This document shows, one piece after another, positions 31,682 through 40,799 of a stretch of 64,000 bases of DNA. Both the position numbers and the translations under genes were made by a program. Numbering within the stretch: the stretch's first letter is position 1; each line of letters begins with the position of its first letter. The DNA comes from Caballeronia sp. SEWSISQ10-4 2 (lineage in GTDB: Bacteria; Pseudomonadota; Gammaproteobacteria; Burkholderiales; Burkholderiaceae). The stretch covers positions 1-64,000 of the forward strand of contig NZ_JALPRJ010000025.1 in the NCBI RefSeq assembly GCF_030464885.1. The letters run 5' to 3'. A model generated the notes under the pieces. That model did not search any database and was not told the origin of the DNA. It saw only the letters and a list, made by a program, of their open reading frames with translations.

Positions 31682-32404
31682 ATGACAAGAACAAAATCGC
31701 CCGTTCGTCTCGGGCCGGCTCGGTGGATTGTCTACGGCATCTCGGTGATGGCGATTGCGGCTATCGCCACGCAGGTCTACTTCTTCGCGATGGTCGGCAT
31801 TTATACGGTCGTCAATCCGTCATCGACGGCATTCATGCGCTCCGACGCCTGGCGGCTCGCGCAGGATCGACCCGATCTTTCTGTCCAGCGCACCTGGGTC
31901 CCGTACGACCAGATTTCACGCAATCTGAAGCGCGCGATCATCGCGTCCGAGGATGCCAACTTCGTCAACAACAACGGTTACGAAACTGATGCCATCCTGC
32001 AAGCCTGGGAGAAGAACAAGGCGCGCGGCAAGATTGTCGCGGGCGGGTCGACCATCTCGCAGCAACTGGCGCGCAACCTGTTTTTATCGCGGGAAAAGAG
32101 TTATGTGAGGAAGGCGCAGGAGCTCGTCATCACGTCGATGCTCGAGCTCTGGATGGACAAGGAGCGCATCTTCGAAATCTATCTGAATTCCGTTGAGTGG
32201 GGCAATGGCGTGTACGGCGCTGAAGCGGCGGCGCGGTATTACTACAAGACGTCGGCGTCGAAGCTGACCGCGTGGCAATCGGCGCGGCTCGCGGTGATGC
32301 TGCCGAGACCGAAATACTTCGATGAACATCGCGGCTCCGCGTATTTGTCGCAACGCGCGGGGGTGATTGCGAGGCGGATGGGGGCGGCGGAGTTGCCGCA
32401 TTGA
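31682..32404 (+). CDS. mtgA: Monofunctional peptidoglycan glycosyltransferase
   Basis: A 240-residue GT51 enzyme that polymerises lipid II into glycan strands at the outer face of the inner membrane. One N-terminal membrane helix ([21 protein letters not shown]) anchors the domain. The catalytic Glu lies in [12 protein letters not shown], followed by [16 protein letters not shown] and [23 protein letters not shown], the standard motif set. The ATG at 31682 is chosen because it puts the helix at residues 13-38. It ends the mpl operon; a clear terminator follows. Confidence 0.95.
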   Translation: MTRTKSPVRLGPARWIVYGISVMAIAAIATQVYFFAMVGIYTVVNPSSTAFMRSDAWRLAQDRPDLSVQRTWVPYDQISRNLKRAIIASEDANFVNNNGYETDAILQAWEKNKARGKIVAGGSTISQQLARNLFLSREKSYVRKAQELVITSMLELWMDKERIFEIYLNSVEWGNGVYGAEAAARYYYKTSASKLTAWQSARLAVMLPRPKYFDEHRGSAYLSQRAGVIARRMGAAELPH

Positions 32405-32456
32405 GGCGGCGAGGCATAACGCAGCCCCAATATGAACTCGTGAAGCTTCCCCCCAA

Positions 32457-32482
32457 AACCCCGATCCGTCGGGGTTTTTTGT
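32457..32482 (+). terminator. Intrinsic terminator of the mpl-mtgA operon
   Basis: Stem AACCCCGA / TCGGGGTT with a TCCG loop followed by six T (TTTTTTGTTT). Confidence 0.9.
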
Positions 32483-32517
32483 TTCCCTCATTTCACGCAA
32501 AATCCCATCAAATCTCC

Positions 32518-32546
32518 CAATATGTGAACACATCAATCACATATTG
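32518..32546. promoter_or_regulatory. Candidate operator upstream of the IclR gene
   Basis: A perfect inverted repeat with 10-base arms, CAATATGTGA and TCACATATTG, separated by nine bases. The left arm overlaps a second palindrome, ATGTG-AA-CACAT (32522-32533). It lies in the 435-bp region before the IclR gene and is a good candidate binding site for that regulator, or another dimeric repressor. Confidence 0.55.
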
Positions 32547-32660
32547 AATAATTCCGACGCACGGCTCTAAAATCCAATCACAGCCAAAACGGCAGTTACA
32601 CGCGGTCCCGGGGTTTTCCCGCTGCCCGCGTGCAACGAAAAAAGCACTCGGAGACAAGTC

Positions 32661-32786
32661 ATGCAAAGGTCAGCGCAATCAGCGCATTCGCATTCGCTCA
32701 AGCATCCGCGCGTCCCGCACTCCTCATCGATGATTTCCCGCGCCGCGTCCAGCGCGACGCTTCGCCACGTGCGATCGGCCCGGTAA
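32661..32786 (+). CDS. Possible 41-residue leader ORF
   Basis: A short frame of 41 codons, rich in Ser, His and Arg, starts at an ATG with a good GGAGAC ribosome site. The same ribosome-site sequence (CTCGGAGACAAG) stands before the aldose epimerase gene at 41884. It could be a leader peptide ahead of the IclR gene, a decayed gene start, or chance. No family is recognised. Confidence 0.25.
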   Translation: MQRSAQSAHSHSLKHPRVPHSSSMISRAASSATLRHVRSAR

Positions 32787-32839
32787 CCCGCGTCGTGAAC
32801 GAAAGCTCAGTCATTCTCAAGCCGGGAACATCGAGTGCC

Positions 32840-33766
32840 ATGACCAAGACCCTGAACCCCACCGTCGAACAAGAATTGTCGATGGACCGCGCGGCCAGCA
32901 AACCGGCAGCGCGCGATGTAGACGAACCGAACGAAGCGCAAGCATCGGCGGCCGCGCTGCTCGACCTCACGCCCCAGCAAGCCGGCACGCAAACCCTGCT
33001 GCGCGGCCTCGCGATTCTCGAAGCCGCAGCGGGCGGCGCACGCGATCTGCGCAGCATCGGCGCGGCGCTCGGCACAACCCGCAGCACGACGCATCGGCTG
33101 GTGAGCTCGCTGGTGCAGGCGCGTTATCTGCGCCAGGTCGGTGGCGGCTATTTGCTTGGCCCGAAGCTGATCGAACTCGGCACGATCGCGCTCGAACAAA
33201 TGCCGCTCACCGCGGTCGCGCGCCCGCATCTGGAAGTGCTCGCCGAACACACGCACGACACCATCCACCTTGGCGTACGCGATGGCGACGACGTGCTCTA
33301 CATCGACAAGATTCCCGGCACGCGCGGCCTCGAAATGCGCTCGCGCGTGGGGCACCGGATGCCTCTTGCATCGACGGGAATCGGCAAGGCGATGATGCTC
33401 GACCTGCCGCCCCAGACCTGGTCGAAGCTGCTTGAAGCGTCGCATCGCGTGCTCGCGAAGGTGAGTTTCAAGCCGGACCATCAGCCCGATATCGATACCT
33501 TCGTGCAGCGCATGACGCGTTATGCGCAAGGCGGTTTCACCTTCGATCTCGAGGAAAACGAAGCGTCCATCCGCTGCGTCGCGGCACCGGTGCGCGATGC
33601 ATCGGGGGCAATCGTGGCGGCGCTTTCGGTGGCGAGCACGATTCCGTACATGCCGCCGGAGCGCATGGAAGAACTGATTCCGGTCGTGCAGCGCGAGGCG
33701 CGCGCGATCTCGCAAGAACTCGGCTGGCGTGTACCGCAGCCCGCCACACGCAGGATCAAACGATGA
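32840..33766 (+). CDS. IclR family transcriptional regulator of the sugar cluster
   Basis: A 308-residue regulator. After a polar N-terminal tail of about 45 residues, the winged helix (LLRGLAILEAAAG...LRSIGAALGTTRSTTHRLVSSLVQ) occupies residues 52-105, and the IclR effector-binding GAF-like domain (HDTIHLGVRDGDDVLYIDKIPG...) the rest. Start choice is uncertain: ATG at 32840 is used, 32882 would also keep the whole helix-turn-helix. Its stop overlaps the kinase start, which suggests that it regulates the cluster and is made from the same mRNA. The ligand is probably a sugar acid, by context only. Confidence 0.85.
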   Translation: MTKTLNPTVEQELSMDRAASKPAARDVDEPNEAQASAAALLDLTPQQAGTQTLLRGLAILEAAAGGARDLRSIGAALGTTRSTTHRLVSSLVQARYLRQVGGGYLLGPKLIELGTIALEQMPLTAVARPHLEVLAEHTHDTIHLGVRDGDDVLYIDKIPGTRGLEMRSRVGHRMPLASTGIGKAMMLDLPPQTWSKLLEASHRVLAKVSFKPDHQPDIDTFVQRMTRYAQGGFTFDLEENEASIRCVAAPVRDASGAIVAALSVASTIPYMPPERMEELIPVVQREARAISQELGWRVPQPATRRIKR

Positions 33767-34791
33767 CGCGGACTGACACATCGGCCGTGACGAAACAAGC
33801 GCAGCAAGCGCAACACGCTCCCGCTCTGATCGCGCTCGACTGGGGCACCACGGCGTTGCGCGCCTATCTCCTCGACGCACAGGGCGTGGTGCTGGATTCG
33901 CGGGCCTCGTCGGCGGGAATCATGAATCTGCCGAAGCCCGCAGCGGAAGGCGGTTTCGACACGGTATTCGATGCAACCTGCGGCGCCTGGCTCGCCAGTG
34001 ACTCGCAGCTTCCCGTCATAGCGGCCGGCATGGTCGGCAGCGCGCAAGGCTGGATGGAGGCGCCGTACATCTCCACGCCCGCCGATCCCGCCGCCCTCGT
34101 GGCGGGTATCGTGCGCGTGACAACGCTCAAGGGCCTCACGGTTCATATCGTTCCGGGCGTGCTTGAGGACGGCGCGTTGCCCAACGTGATGCGCGGCGAA
34201 GAAACGCAGATCTTCGGGGCGCTCGCGAGCGACACCACGCTGGACCAGGAACCGCACGGCGGGTTGATCGGCTTGCCGGGAACGCATGCGAAGTGGGCGG
34301 TGGTATCGAAGGGACGAATCGAACGGTTTTATACCTTCATGACCGGCGAGACCTTCGGCGCGCTACGCGATCACACCATCCTCGGCCGCACCATGCGCGT
34401 GACCGATCAGCACGATCTGGCCGCGTTCATTCGTGGCGTCGATACCGCCAAAGATGCGGGCCACGCCGGCATGCTCGCGACGATTTTCAGCACCCGCACG
34501 CTGGGACTGACCGGGCAACTGAAGCCTGAGCAACAAGCCGATTACCTTTCGGGCCTGCTGATCGGCCATGAGTTGCGTGGTCTCAACGAAGTGCTGGCGC
34601 GCGAGCAAGCGGGTCTCGCCGGCAAGACACTAAGGCTGATCGGCAACGACGCGCTTTGCGAACGTTATCGCCACGCGCTCGCGCGTTTCGGTTGCCACGA
34701 TGCGCGCACCGTCGCGCATGCGACCGAGCGCGGGCTGCATCGGATCGCCGTGCAGGCCGGGCTGATCCGCTCGATGACCAGCGCGAACTAA
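33763..34791 (+). CDS. dgoK: 2-dehydro-3-deoxygalactonokinase
   Basis: A 342-residue kinase that phosphorylates 2-keto-3-deoxy-D-galactonate in the De Ley-Doudoroff route. It has the actin-like ATPase N-terminal motif ALDWGTTALRAYLLD near residues 25-39, and GLIGLPGTHAKWAVV near 167-181, as in the DgoK family. The ATG overlaps the IclR stop and the aldolase gene begins 13 bp later with an AGGAG site. Confidence 0.92.
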   Translation: MTRTDTSAVTKQAQQAQHAPALIALDWGTTALRAYLLDAQGVVLDSRASSAGIMNLPKPAAEGGFDTVFDATCGAWLASDSQLPVIAAGMVGSAQGWMEAPYISTPADPAALVAGIVRVTTLKGLTVHIVPGVLEDGALPNVMRGEETQIFGALASDTTLDQEPHGGLIGLPGTHAKWAVVSKGRIERFYTFMTGETFGALRDHTILGRTMRVTDQHDLAAFIRGVDTAKDAGHAGMLATIFSTRTLGLTGQLKPEQQADYLSGLLIGHELRGLNEVLAREQAGLAGKTLRLIGNDALCERYRHALARFGCHDARTVAHATERGLHRIAVQAGLIRSMTSAN

Positions 34792-34804
34792 TCAGGAGCA
34801 GAAC

Positions 34805-35479
34805 ATGATCGATATCAACCTTCCCGGGCCCTACGCACCGCACGCGGGCCTCGCCGCTGCGTTCGAGCTGTGTCCGCTGATCGCCATCCTGCGCGGCGTG
34901 ACGCCCGCCGACGCCGCCGATCACGGCCGCGCGCTGTACGAAGCGGGCTTTCGTATTGTCGAAGTGCCTTTGAACTCGCCGCAACCGTTCGACAGCATCG
35001 CGGCGATCCGACAGGCGCTTCCCGCCGATGCCATCGTCGGCGCGGGTACGGTCCTGCACCCGCATTACGTCGATGAAGTGAAGAAGGCCGGCGGCGAGTT
35101 GATCGTGATGCCGCACAGCGACGGCGACGTCGTGCGTGCCGCGAAGGCTCAAGGGCTCGCCTGCGCGCCAGGCGTCGCGACGCCGAACGAGGCGTTTATC
35201 GCGTTGAAGAACGGCGCGGACGTGCTGAAGATGTTTCCCGCCGAGCAGCTCGGAGTCCATGTGGTGAAGGCGTGGCGTGCGGTGATCGCGGCGCGCGTGC
35301 CGCTGGTGCCGGTCGGTGGAATTGCGCCGGACAACATGGGGCCGTTCCTCACGGCGGGCGCGAACGGTTTCGGTTTAGGTTCGGCGTTGTACAAGCCGGG
35401 CCAGAGCGCAGCAACGACTTCGTCGCACGCGAAGGCGTTCATCAACGGATTAGCCGTTGCACGAGGCCAGAAGAAATGA
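34805..35479 (+). CDS. dgoA: 2-dehydro-3-deoxy-6-phosphogalactonate aldolase
   Basis: A 224-residue class I aldolase that splits KDPGal to pyruvate and glyceraldehyde 3-phosphate. FRIVEVPLNSP carries the active-site Glu, GAGTVLHP the phosphate/pyruvate contacts, and the Schiff-base Lys lies in ADVLKMFPAEQLG. It follows dgoK directly; the SDR gene starts within its stop (ATGA). It is a single-domain DgoA, not fused to the dehydratase. Confidence 0.92.
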   Translation: MIDINLPGPYAPHAGLAAAFELCPLIAILRGVTPADAADHGRALYEAGFRIVEVPLNSPQPFDSIAAIRQALPADAIVGAGTVLHPHYVDEVKKAGGELIVMPHSDGDVVRAAKAQGLACAPGVATPNEAFIALKNGADVLKMFPAEQLGVHVVKAWRAVIAARVPLVPVGGIAPDNMGPFLTAGANGFGLGSALYKPGQSAATTSSHAKAFINGLAVARGQKK

Positions 35480-36246
35480 CCCGGCTCGCAGGCAAGGTCG
35501 CGATGATCACCGGCGCCGGGCGTGGCATCGGCGCGGCAATCGCCAGCGCGTTTGTACGCGAAGGCGCGGCTGTGGTGCTGGCGGAACTGGACATTGCGTT
35601 AGCGCGTGAAACGGCAGCGCGGATCGGCTCCGCGGCCAACGTGCTTGCAGTGCAGACGGACGTGACGCAAAGCGCATCGGTGCAAAACGCCGTCAGCGAA
35701 GGCGAAGCCCGGTTCGGCCCTATCGACGTGCTGGTGAACAACGCGGGCATCAACGTGTTCTGCGATCCGCTGACCATGACCGACGACGACTGGCGCCGCT
35801 GTTTCGCCGTCGATCTCGACGGCGTCTGGAACGGTTGCCGCGCCGTGTTGCCAGGCATGGTCGAGCGCGGGCGCGGCAGCATCGTGAATATTGCTTCCAC
35901 GCACTCGTTCAAGATCATTCCCGGTTGCTTCCCGTATCCGGTGGCGAAGCACGGTGTGATCGGATTGACGCGGGCGTTGGGTATCGAATACGCGCGGCGC
36001 CAGGTGCGGGTGAACGCGATCGCGCCGGGTTACATCGAGACGCAGCTTACGCACGACTGGTGGGACGAACAGCCCGATCCGGTGAAAGCGCAACAGAGGA
36101 CGCTCGATCTGCAACCGATGAAGCGCATCGGCCGCCCGGAGGAAGTGGCGATGACGGCGGTGTTCCTCGCATCGGATGAAGCGCCGTTTATCAACGCAAG
36201 TTGCATCACCGTCGATGGCGGGCGCTCGGCGCTGTACCACGACTGA
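35476..36246 (+). CDS. SDR family oxidoreductase (sugar dehydrogenase candidate)
   Basis: A 256-residue classical short-chain dehydrogenase. NAD(P)-binding GAGRGIG near residues 13-19, NNAG near 89-92, catalytic Ser in NIASTHS and the YPVAK Tyr-Lys pair near 155-159 are all present. An acidic residue pair in AELD after the second strand favours NAD. By context it may oxidise a C5/C6 aldose or a sugar-acid intermediate, but the substrate is not shown by sequence. It overlaps dgoA by four bases. Confidence 0.82.
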   Translation: MTRLAGKVAMITGAGRGIGAAIASAFVREGAAVVLAELDIALARETAARIGSAANVLAVQTDVTQSASVQNAVSEGEARFGPIDVLVNNAGINVFCDPLTMTDDDWRRCFAVDLDGVWNGCRAVLPGMVERGRGSIVNIASTHSFKIIPGCFPYPVAKHGVIGLTRALGIEYARRQVRVNAIAPGYIETQLTHDWWDEQPDPVKAQQRTLDLQPMKRIGRPEEVAMTAVFLASDEAPFINASCITVDGGRSALYHD

Positions 36247-36361
36247 AAAAAAGAAAACGCAGCACAGAATGACGCACTGGCCGTGGTGCGACGTCATGAC
36301 AACAAGACGCGGCCAACACCTTCGTACCAACTAGATAGACCATCAAGTCAGGAGACAGACC

Positions 36362-37369
36362 ATGAAACGCAGAATGTTCCTCACACTGGTTGCCACGGCC
36401 ACGGCAGCAAGCGCGACCTTGTTCACGGCGCCGGTGGCGCAAGCCGCCGATAGCGTCAAGATCGGCTTCCTCGTCAAGCAGCCGGAAGAGCCGTGGTTCC
36501 AGGACGAATGGAAATTCGCCGAAATGGCCGCGAAGGAAAAGGGCTTCACGCTGGTGAAGATCGGCGCGCCGTCGGGTGAAAAGGTGATGAGCGCCATCGA
36601 CAACCTCGCCGCGCAAAAGGCGCAGGGTTTCGTGATCTGCACGCCAGACGTCAAGCTTGGACCGGGCATTGTTGCCAAAGCGAAAGCTGCCGGGTTGAAG
36701 ATGATGACGGTGGATGACCGTCTGGTGGATGGCTCGGGCAAACCGATCGAATCGGTCCCTTACATGGGTATTTCGGCGTTCAACATCGGCAAGCAAGTAG
36801 GCGATGGAATTGCCGCCGAGATCAAGAAGCGCGGCTGGAACATGGCGGAAGTCGGTGCTATCGACGTGACGTACGAACAGCTTCCGACCGCGCATGACCG
36901 CACCGCGGGCGCCGTGGAAGCGCTGGTCGCAGCGGGCTTTCCGAAGGCTAATATCGTAATGGCGCCGCAAGCCAAGACCGATACGGAAAACGCCTTCAAC
37001 GCAGCGAACATCGCGTTGACGAAAAACACCCAGTTCAAGCACTGGGTGGCGTTCGGCCTGAACGACGAAGCCGTGCTCGGCGCAGTGCGCGCAGCAGAAG
37101 GGCGTGGCTTCAAGGCGGACAACATGATCGGCGTGGGTATCGGCGGCTCGGACTCGGCGTTGAACGAGTTCAAGAAACCGAACCCGACCGGCTTCTACGG
37201 CACCGTGATCATCAGCCCGAAGCGTCATGGCGAGGAAACGTCGGAACTCATGTACACGTGGATCAAGGACGGCAAGGAACCGCCGCTCGTGACGCTCACG
37301 ACCGGCATGCTGGCGACGCGTGACAACGTGGGCGAAGTGCGCGAGAAGATGGGCCTGGCATCGAAGTAA
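36362..37369 (+). CDS. araF: Arabinose/galactose ABC transporter substrate-binding protein
   Basis: A 335-residue periplasmic binding protein of the AraF type that delivers L-arabinose (and often D-galactose) to AraGH. The signal peptide MKRRMFLTLVATATAASATLF... is cleaved near AQA-AD (residue 31). Periplasmic_binding_4-type features (KIGFLVKQPEEPWFQDEW, GVGIGGSDSALNEF) follow. CAGGAG precedes the ATG. A 115-bp gap before it could hold an internal promoter. A stable hairpin lies just after its stop. Confidence 0.92.
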   Translation: MKRRMFLTLVATATAASATLFTAPVAQAADSVKIGFLVKQPEEPWFQDEWKFAEMAAKEKGFTLVKIGAPSGEKVMSAIDNLAAQKAQGFVICTPDVKLGPGIVAKAKAAGLKMMTVDDRLVDGSGKPIESVPYMGISAFNIGKQVGDGIAAEIKKRGWNMAEVGAIDVTYEQLPTAHDRTAGAVEALVAAGFPKANIVMAPQAKTDTENAFNAANIALTKNTQFKHWVAFGLNDEAVLGAVRAAEGRGFKADNMIGVGIGGSDSALNEFKKPNPTGFYGTVIISPKRHGEETSELMYTWIKDGKEPPLVTLTTGMLATRDNVGEVREKMGLASK

Positions 37370-37392
37370 GGCTGTTCCGTAGTGCAACACCA

Positions 37393-37430
37393 CGGACCGC
37401 GGCGCGTGTCGAACAAGGCGCCGCGGTCCG
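37393..37430 (+). repeat. Intergenic hairpin between araF and araG
   Basis: Perfect 13-base arms, CGGACCGCGGCGC and GCGCCGCGGTCCG, with a 12-base loop and no T tract. Hairpins after binding-protein genes commonly stabilise the upstream mRNA so that more binding protein than ATPase is made; that role is inferred here. Confidence 0.75.
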
Positions 37431-37451
37431 CACGAATTCCAAGGAGGCGAT

Positions 37452-38969
37452 GTGTCAGCGACGCTGCGTTTTGACAATATCGGTAAGGTTTTTCCAGGCG
37501 TGCGCGCGCTCGACGGCGTGTCGTTCGACGTCAACGCCGGCGAAGTGCACGGCCTGATGGGCGAGAACGGCGCGGGCAAATCGACTTTGCTGAAAGTGCT
37601 GGGCGGTGAATATCAGCCCGATTCCGGGCGCGTTCTGATTGATGGCAACGAGGTGAAGTTCGCGAGCGCGGCGGCATCGATCGCGGCGGGTATCGCGGTG
37701 ATTCACCAGGAATTGCAGTACGTGCCCGATCTGACCGTAGCCGAAAACCTGCTGCTCGGCGCGTTGCCGAGCACGTTTGGCTGGGTGCATAAGCGCGAAG
37801 CGAAAAAGCATGTGCGCGAGCGGCTGATGCAAATGGGCGTCGATCTCGATCCGAACGCGAAGCTCAAGAAACTCTCCATCGCGCAACGGCAGATGGTGGA
37901 AATCTGCAAGGCGCTGCTGCGCAATGCGCGCGTGATTGCGCTCGATGAACCCACGTCGTCGCTGTCGCATCGCGAGACGGAAGTGCTGTTCAAGCTCGTG
38001 CGCGACCTGAAGGCGGACAACCGGGCGCTGATCTATATCTCGCATCGGATGGACGAGATTTACGAGTTGTGCAACACGTGCACGATTTTCCGCGATGGCC
38101 GCAAGATCGCCTCGCACCCCAATCTCGCCGAAGTCCCGCGCGATACGCTCGTGCAGGAAATGGTCGGCCGCGAGATTTCCGATATCTACGATTACAAGCC
38201 ACGTGCGCTCGGCGATGTGCGCTTCGCCGTGAAGAACGTGGAAGGCCACGCGCTGCGTGAACCGACGAGTTTCGAAGTGCGCCGCGGCGAGATTGTCGGC
38301 TTCTTCGGACTGGTGGGCGCGGGGCGCAGCGAACTAATGCACCTCGTCTATGGCGCGGACCGCAAGAAGGCCGGCACGATCACGCTCGATGGCGAGCAGA
38401 TCAAGATCCGCAGCGCCGGCGAAGCGATCAGGCACGGCATCGTGCTGTGTCCTGAAGACCGCAAAGAGGAAGGCATCGTGGCGATGGCGACGGTGTCCGA
38501 GAACATCAACATCTCGTGCCGCCGGCATTACTTGCGCGCCGGGCTGTTCCTCGATCGCAAGAAAGAAGCCGAAACCGCTGATCGTTTCATCCAGTTGCTG
38601 AAGATCAAGACGCCGAGCCGCCGTCAAAAGATTCGTTTCCTTTCCGGGGGCAACCAGCAAAAAGCGATTCTGTCTCGCTGGCTCGCGGAGCCGGAGCTGA
38701 AAGTCGTGATCCTCGATGAACCCACGCGCGGCATCGACGTGGGCGCGAAGCACGAGATCTACCACGTGATCTATCAACTGGCCGAACGCGGCTGCGCGAT
38801 CGTGATGATCTCGTCCGAGTTGCCGGAGGTGCTGGGAGTATCGGACAGGATCGTGGTGATGCGGCAAGGGCGGGTCGCGGGCGAATTGCCACGCGGGAAA
38901 GCGAACGAACAATCGGTGCTGAATCTCGCGCTGCCTGTGCAATCTGAACCGACTGCACAAGCAGCCTGA
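37452..38969 (+). CDS. araG: Arabinose ABC transporter ATP-binding protein
   Basis: A 505-residue double ABC ATPase energising the importer. Domain 1: Walker [10 protein letters not shown] (near residue 38), LSIAQRQM signature, [12 protein letters not shown]alker B. Domain 2: degenerate Walker A region GLVGAGRSE, signature LSGGNQQKA, Walker [15 protein letters not shown]. This asymmetry is normal for the sugar (CUT2) class. The start is GTG with AAGGAGG upstream. Confidence 0.94.
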   Translation: MSATLRFDNIGKVFPGVRALDGVSFDVNAGEVHGLMGENGAGKSTLLKVLGGEYQPDSGRVLIDGNEVKFASAAASIAAGIAVIHQELQYVPDLTVAENLLLGALPSTFGWVHKREAKKHVRERLMQMGVDLDPNAKLKKLSIAQRQMVEICKALLRNARVIALDEPTSSLSHRETEVLFKLVRDLKADNRALIYISHRMDEIYELCNTCTIFRDGRKIASHPNLAEVPRDTLVQEMVGREISDIYDYKPRALGDVRFAVKNVEGHALREPTSFEVRRGEIVGFFGLVGAGRSELMHLVYGADRKKAGTITLDGEQIKIRSAGEAIRHGIVLCPEDRKEEGIVAMATVSENINISCRRHYLRAGLFLDRKKEAETADRFIQLLKIKTPSRRQKIRFLSGGNQQKAILSRWLAEPELKVVILDEPTRGIDVGAKHEIYHVIYQLAERGCAIVMISSELPEVLGVSDRIVVMRQGRVAGELPRGKANEQSVLNLALPVQSEPTAQAA

Positions 38970-38997
38970 AGCAAAAAAGTGGAGATTGGAGGACATC

Positions 38998-39990
38998 ATG
39001 GAAGTCAGGGAAAACATAAGCAACACGCTGGTGCCGTCGAAAAACGATAAGCAGAAGTGGTGGCAACAGATCACCGAATACAGCCTGATCGTGATCTTCA
39101 TCGTGATGTTCATCACGATGTCGCTCTCGGTCGAGCACTTCTTCTCCATCGAGAACATGCTCGGCCTCGCGCTGTCGATTTCGCAGATCGGCATGGTCGC
39201 CTGCACGATGATGTTCTGCCTGGCATCGCGCGATTTCGACTTGTCGGTGGGCTCGACGGTGGCGTTCGCCGGCGTGCTCTGCGCGATGGTGTTGAACGCC
39301 ACGGGCAATACGTTTATCGCGATTATTGCGGCAGTGGCGGCGGGTTCGGTAATCGGTTTCGTGAACGGCGCGGTCATCGCGTACTTGCGGATCAACGCGC
39401 TGATTACTACGCTCGCTACGATGGAAGTCGTGCGCGGGCTGGGTTTTATCGTGTCGCACGGGCAGGCGGTGGGCGTGTCGTCGGAGACGTTTATCGAGCT
39501 CGGCGGGCTGACGCTGTTCGGCGTGTCGCTGCCGATCTGGATCACGCTGGCGTGTTTTATCGTGTTCGGCGTGCTGCTGAATCAGACTGTGTACGGGCGC
39601 AATACGCTTGCTATCGGCGGTAACGCGGAAGCGTCACGGTTGGCGGGTATTAATGTGGAACGCACGCGCGTCTGGATCTTCTTGATCCAGGGCGCGGTGG
39701 CGGCGCTTGCCGGTGTGATCCTGGCGTCGCGGATCACGTCGGGGCAACCGAACGCCGCGGAAGGCTTCGAGCTCAACGTGATTTCCGCGTGCGTGCTCGG
39801 CGGCGTGTCGTTGCTCGGTGGTCGCGCGACGATCTCGGGCGTGGTGATCGGCGTGCTGATCATGGGCACCGTCGAGAACGTGATGAACCTGATGAACATC
39901 GACGCGTTCTATCAGTACCTCGTGCGCGGCGCGATCCTGCTTGCCGCCGTGCTGCTCGACCAGTTGAAGAATCGCGGTTCGCGCGACTAA
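38998..39990 (+). CDS. araH: Arabinose ABC transporter permease
   Basis: A 330-residue CUT2 permease with about nine to ten hydrophobic segments and the conserved GxxxG-rich core (ISACVLGGVSLLGGRATISG). GGAGG five bases before the ATG at 38998 decides the start over a TTG four codons earlier. It completes the araFGH importer; the XylB-like SDR gene follows after 17 bp. Confidence 0.93.
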   Translation: MEVRENISNTLVPSKNDKQKWWQQITEYSLIVIFIVMFITMSLSVEHFFSIENMLGLALSISQIGMVACTMMFCLASRDFDLSVGSTVAFAGVLCAMVLNATGNTFIAIIAAVAAGSVIGFVNGAVIAYLRINALITTLATMEVVRGLGFIVSHGQAVGVSSETFIELGGLTLFGVSLPIWITLACFIVFGVLLNQTVYGRNTLAIGGNAEASRLAGINVERTRVWIFLIQGAVAALAGVILASRITSGQPNAAEGFELNVISACVLGGVSLLGGRATISGVVIGVLIMGTVENVMNLMNIDAFYQYLVRGAILLAAVLLDQLKNRGSRD

Positions 39991-40007
39991 AAGAGAGGTT
40001 GGAAGAG

Positions 40008-40799
40008 ATGGCCAGTTCAGTCGATAAAACCCTCGCACGCTATCCGAGCCTTGCCGGAAAAGTGGTGCTGATCACCGGCGGCGCGACGGGGATTGGCGCG
40101 GCGTTCGTCGAGCATTTCTTCGATCAGGGCGCAAAAGTCGCGTTCTTCGATATCGACACTGATGCGGGCGAAGCGCTGGCCGATCAACTCGGTGCGGATC
40201 TGGCCGAAGGGCAATTCCGGCCGGCGTTTTTGCGCGTGGATCTGACGGATATCGACGCGTTGAGGAAAGCCATCGCCGATGTCCGCAGCACGCTCGGTCC
40301 CATCGGCGTGCTGGTGAACAACGCGGCGAACGACAAACGCCACAAGATCGAGGACGTGACGCCCGAGTTCTACGATGCCGGAATCGCGGTGAATATCCGC
40401 CACCAGTTTTTCGCGGCGCAAGCGGTGATTGAAGACATGAAGCAACTCGGCGGCGGGTCGATCGTGAATCTGGGATCGATTAGCTGGATGCTTAAACAAG
40501 GCGGTTTTCCGGTGTACGTGACCGCAAAAGCGGCCGTGCAAGGTATGACGAATGGACTCGCGCGCGATCTCGGCCCGTTCAATATCCGGGTGAATACGCT
40601 CGTGCCGGGCTGGGTGATGACGGACAAACAGCGCCGCTTATGGCTCGATGACGCCGGCAAGCGGGCGATCAAGGAAGGCCAGTGCATCGATGCGGAATTG
40701 CTGCCCGTGCATCTCGCGCGCGCCGCGTTGTTCCTGGCGTCCGACGACAGCAGCATGATGACCGCGCAGGAAGTGGTGATTGACGGAGGCTGGGCATGA
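40008..40799 (+). CDS. SDR aldose 1-dehydrogenase, XylB-like
   Basis: A 263-residue short-chain dehydrogenase that resembles the Caulobacter XylB type of D-xylose dehydrogenase: YPSLAGKVVLITGGATGIG, VLVNNAANDKRHKIEDV, GSISWMLKQ, and the C-terminal VVIDGGWA. The catalytic Tyr-x-x-x-Lys is YVTAK. By context, between the arabinose-type importer and a lactonase, it probably oxidises L-arabinose or D-galactose to the lactone. GAAGAG precedes the ATG. It overlaps the lactonase gene (ATGA). Confidence 0.83.
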   Translation: MASSVDKTLARYPSLAGKVVLITGGATGIGAAFVEHFFDQGAKVAFFDIDTDAGEALADQLGADLAEGQFRPAFLRVDLTDIDALRKAIADVRSTLGPIGVLVNNAANDKRHKIEDVTPEFYDAGIAVNIRHQFFAAQAVIEDMKQLGGGSIVNLGSISWMLKQGGFPVYVTAKAAVQGMTNGLARDLGPFNIRVNTLVPGWVMTDKQRRLWLDDAGKRAIKEGQCIDAELLPVHLARAALFLASDDSSMMTAQEVVIDGGWA

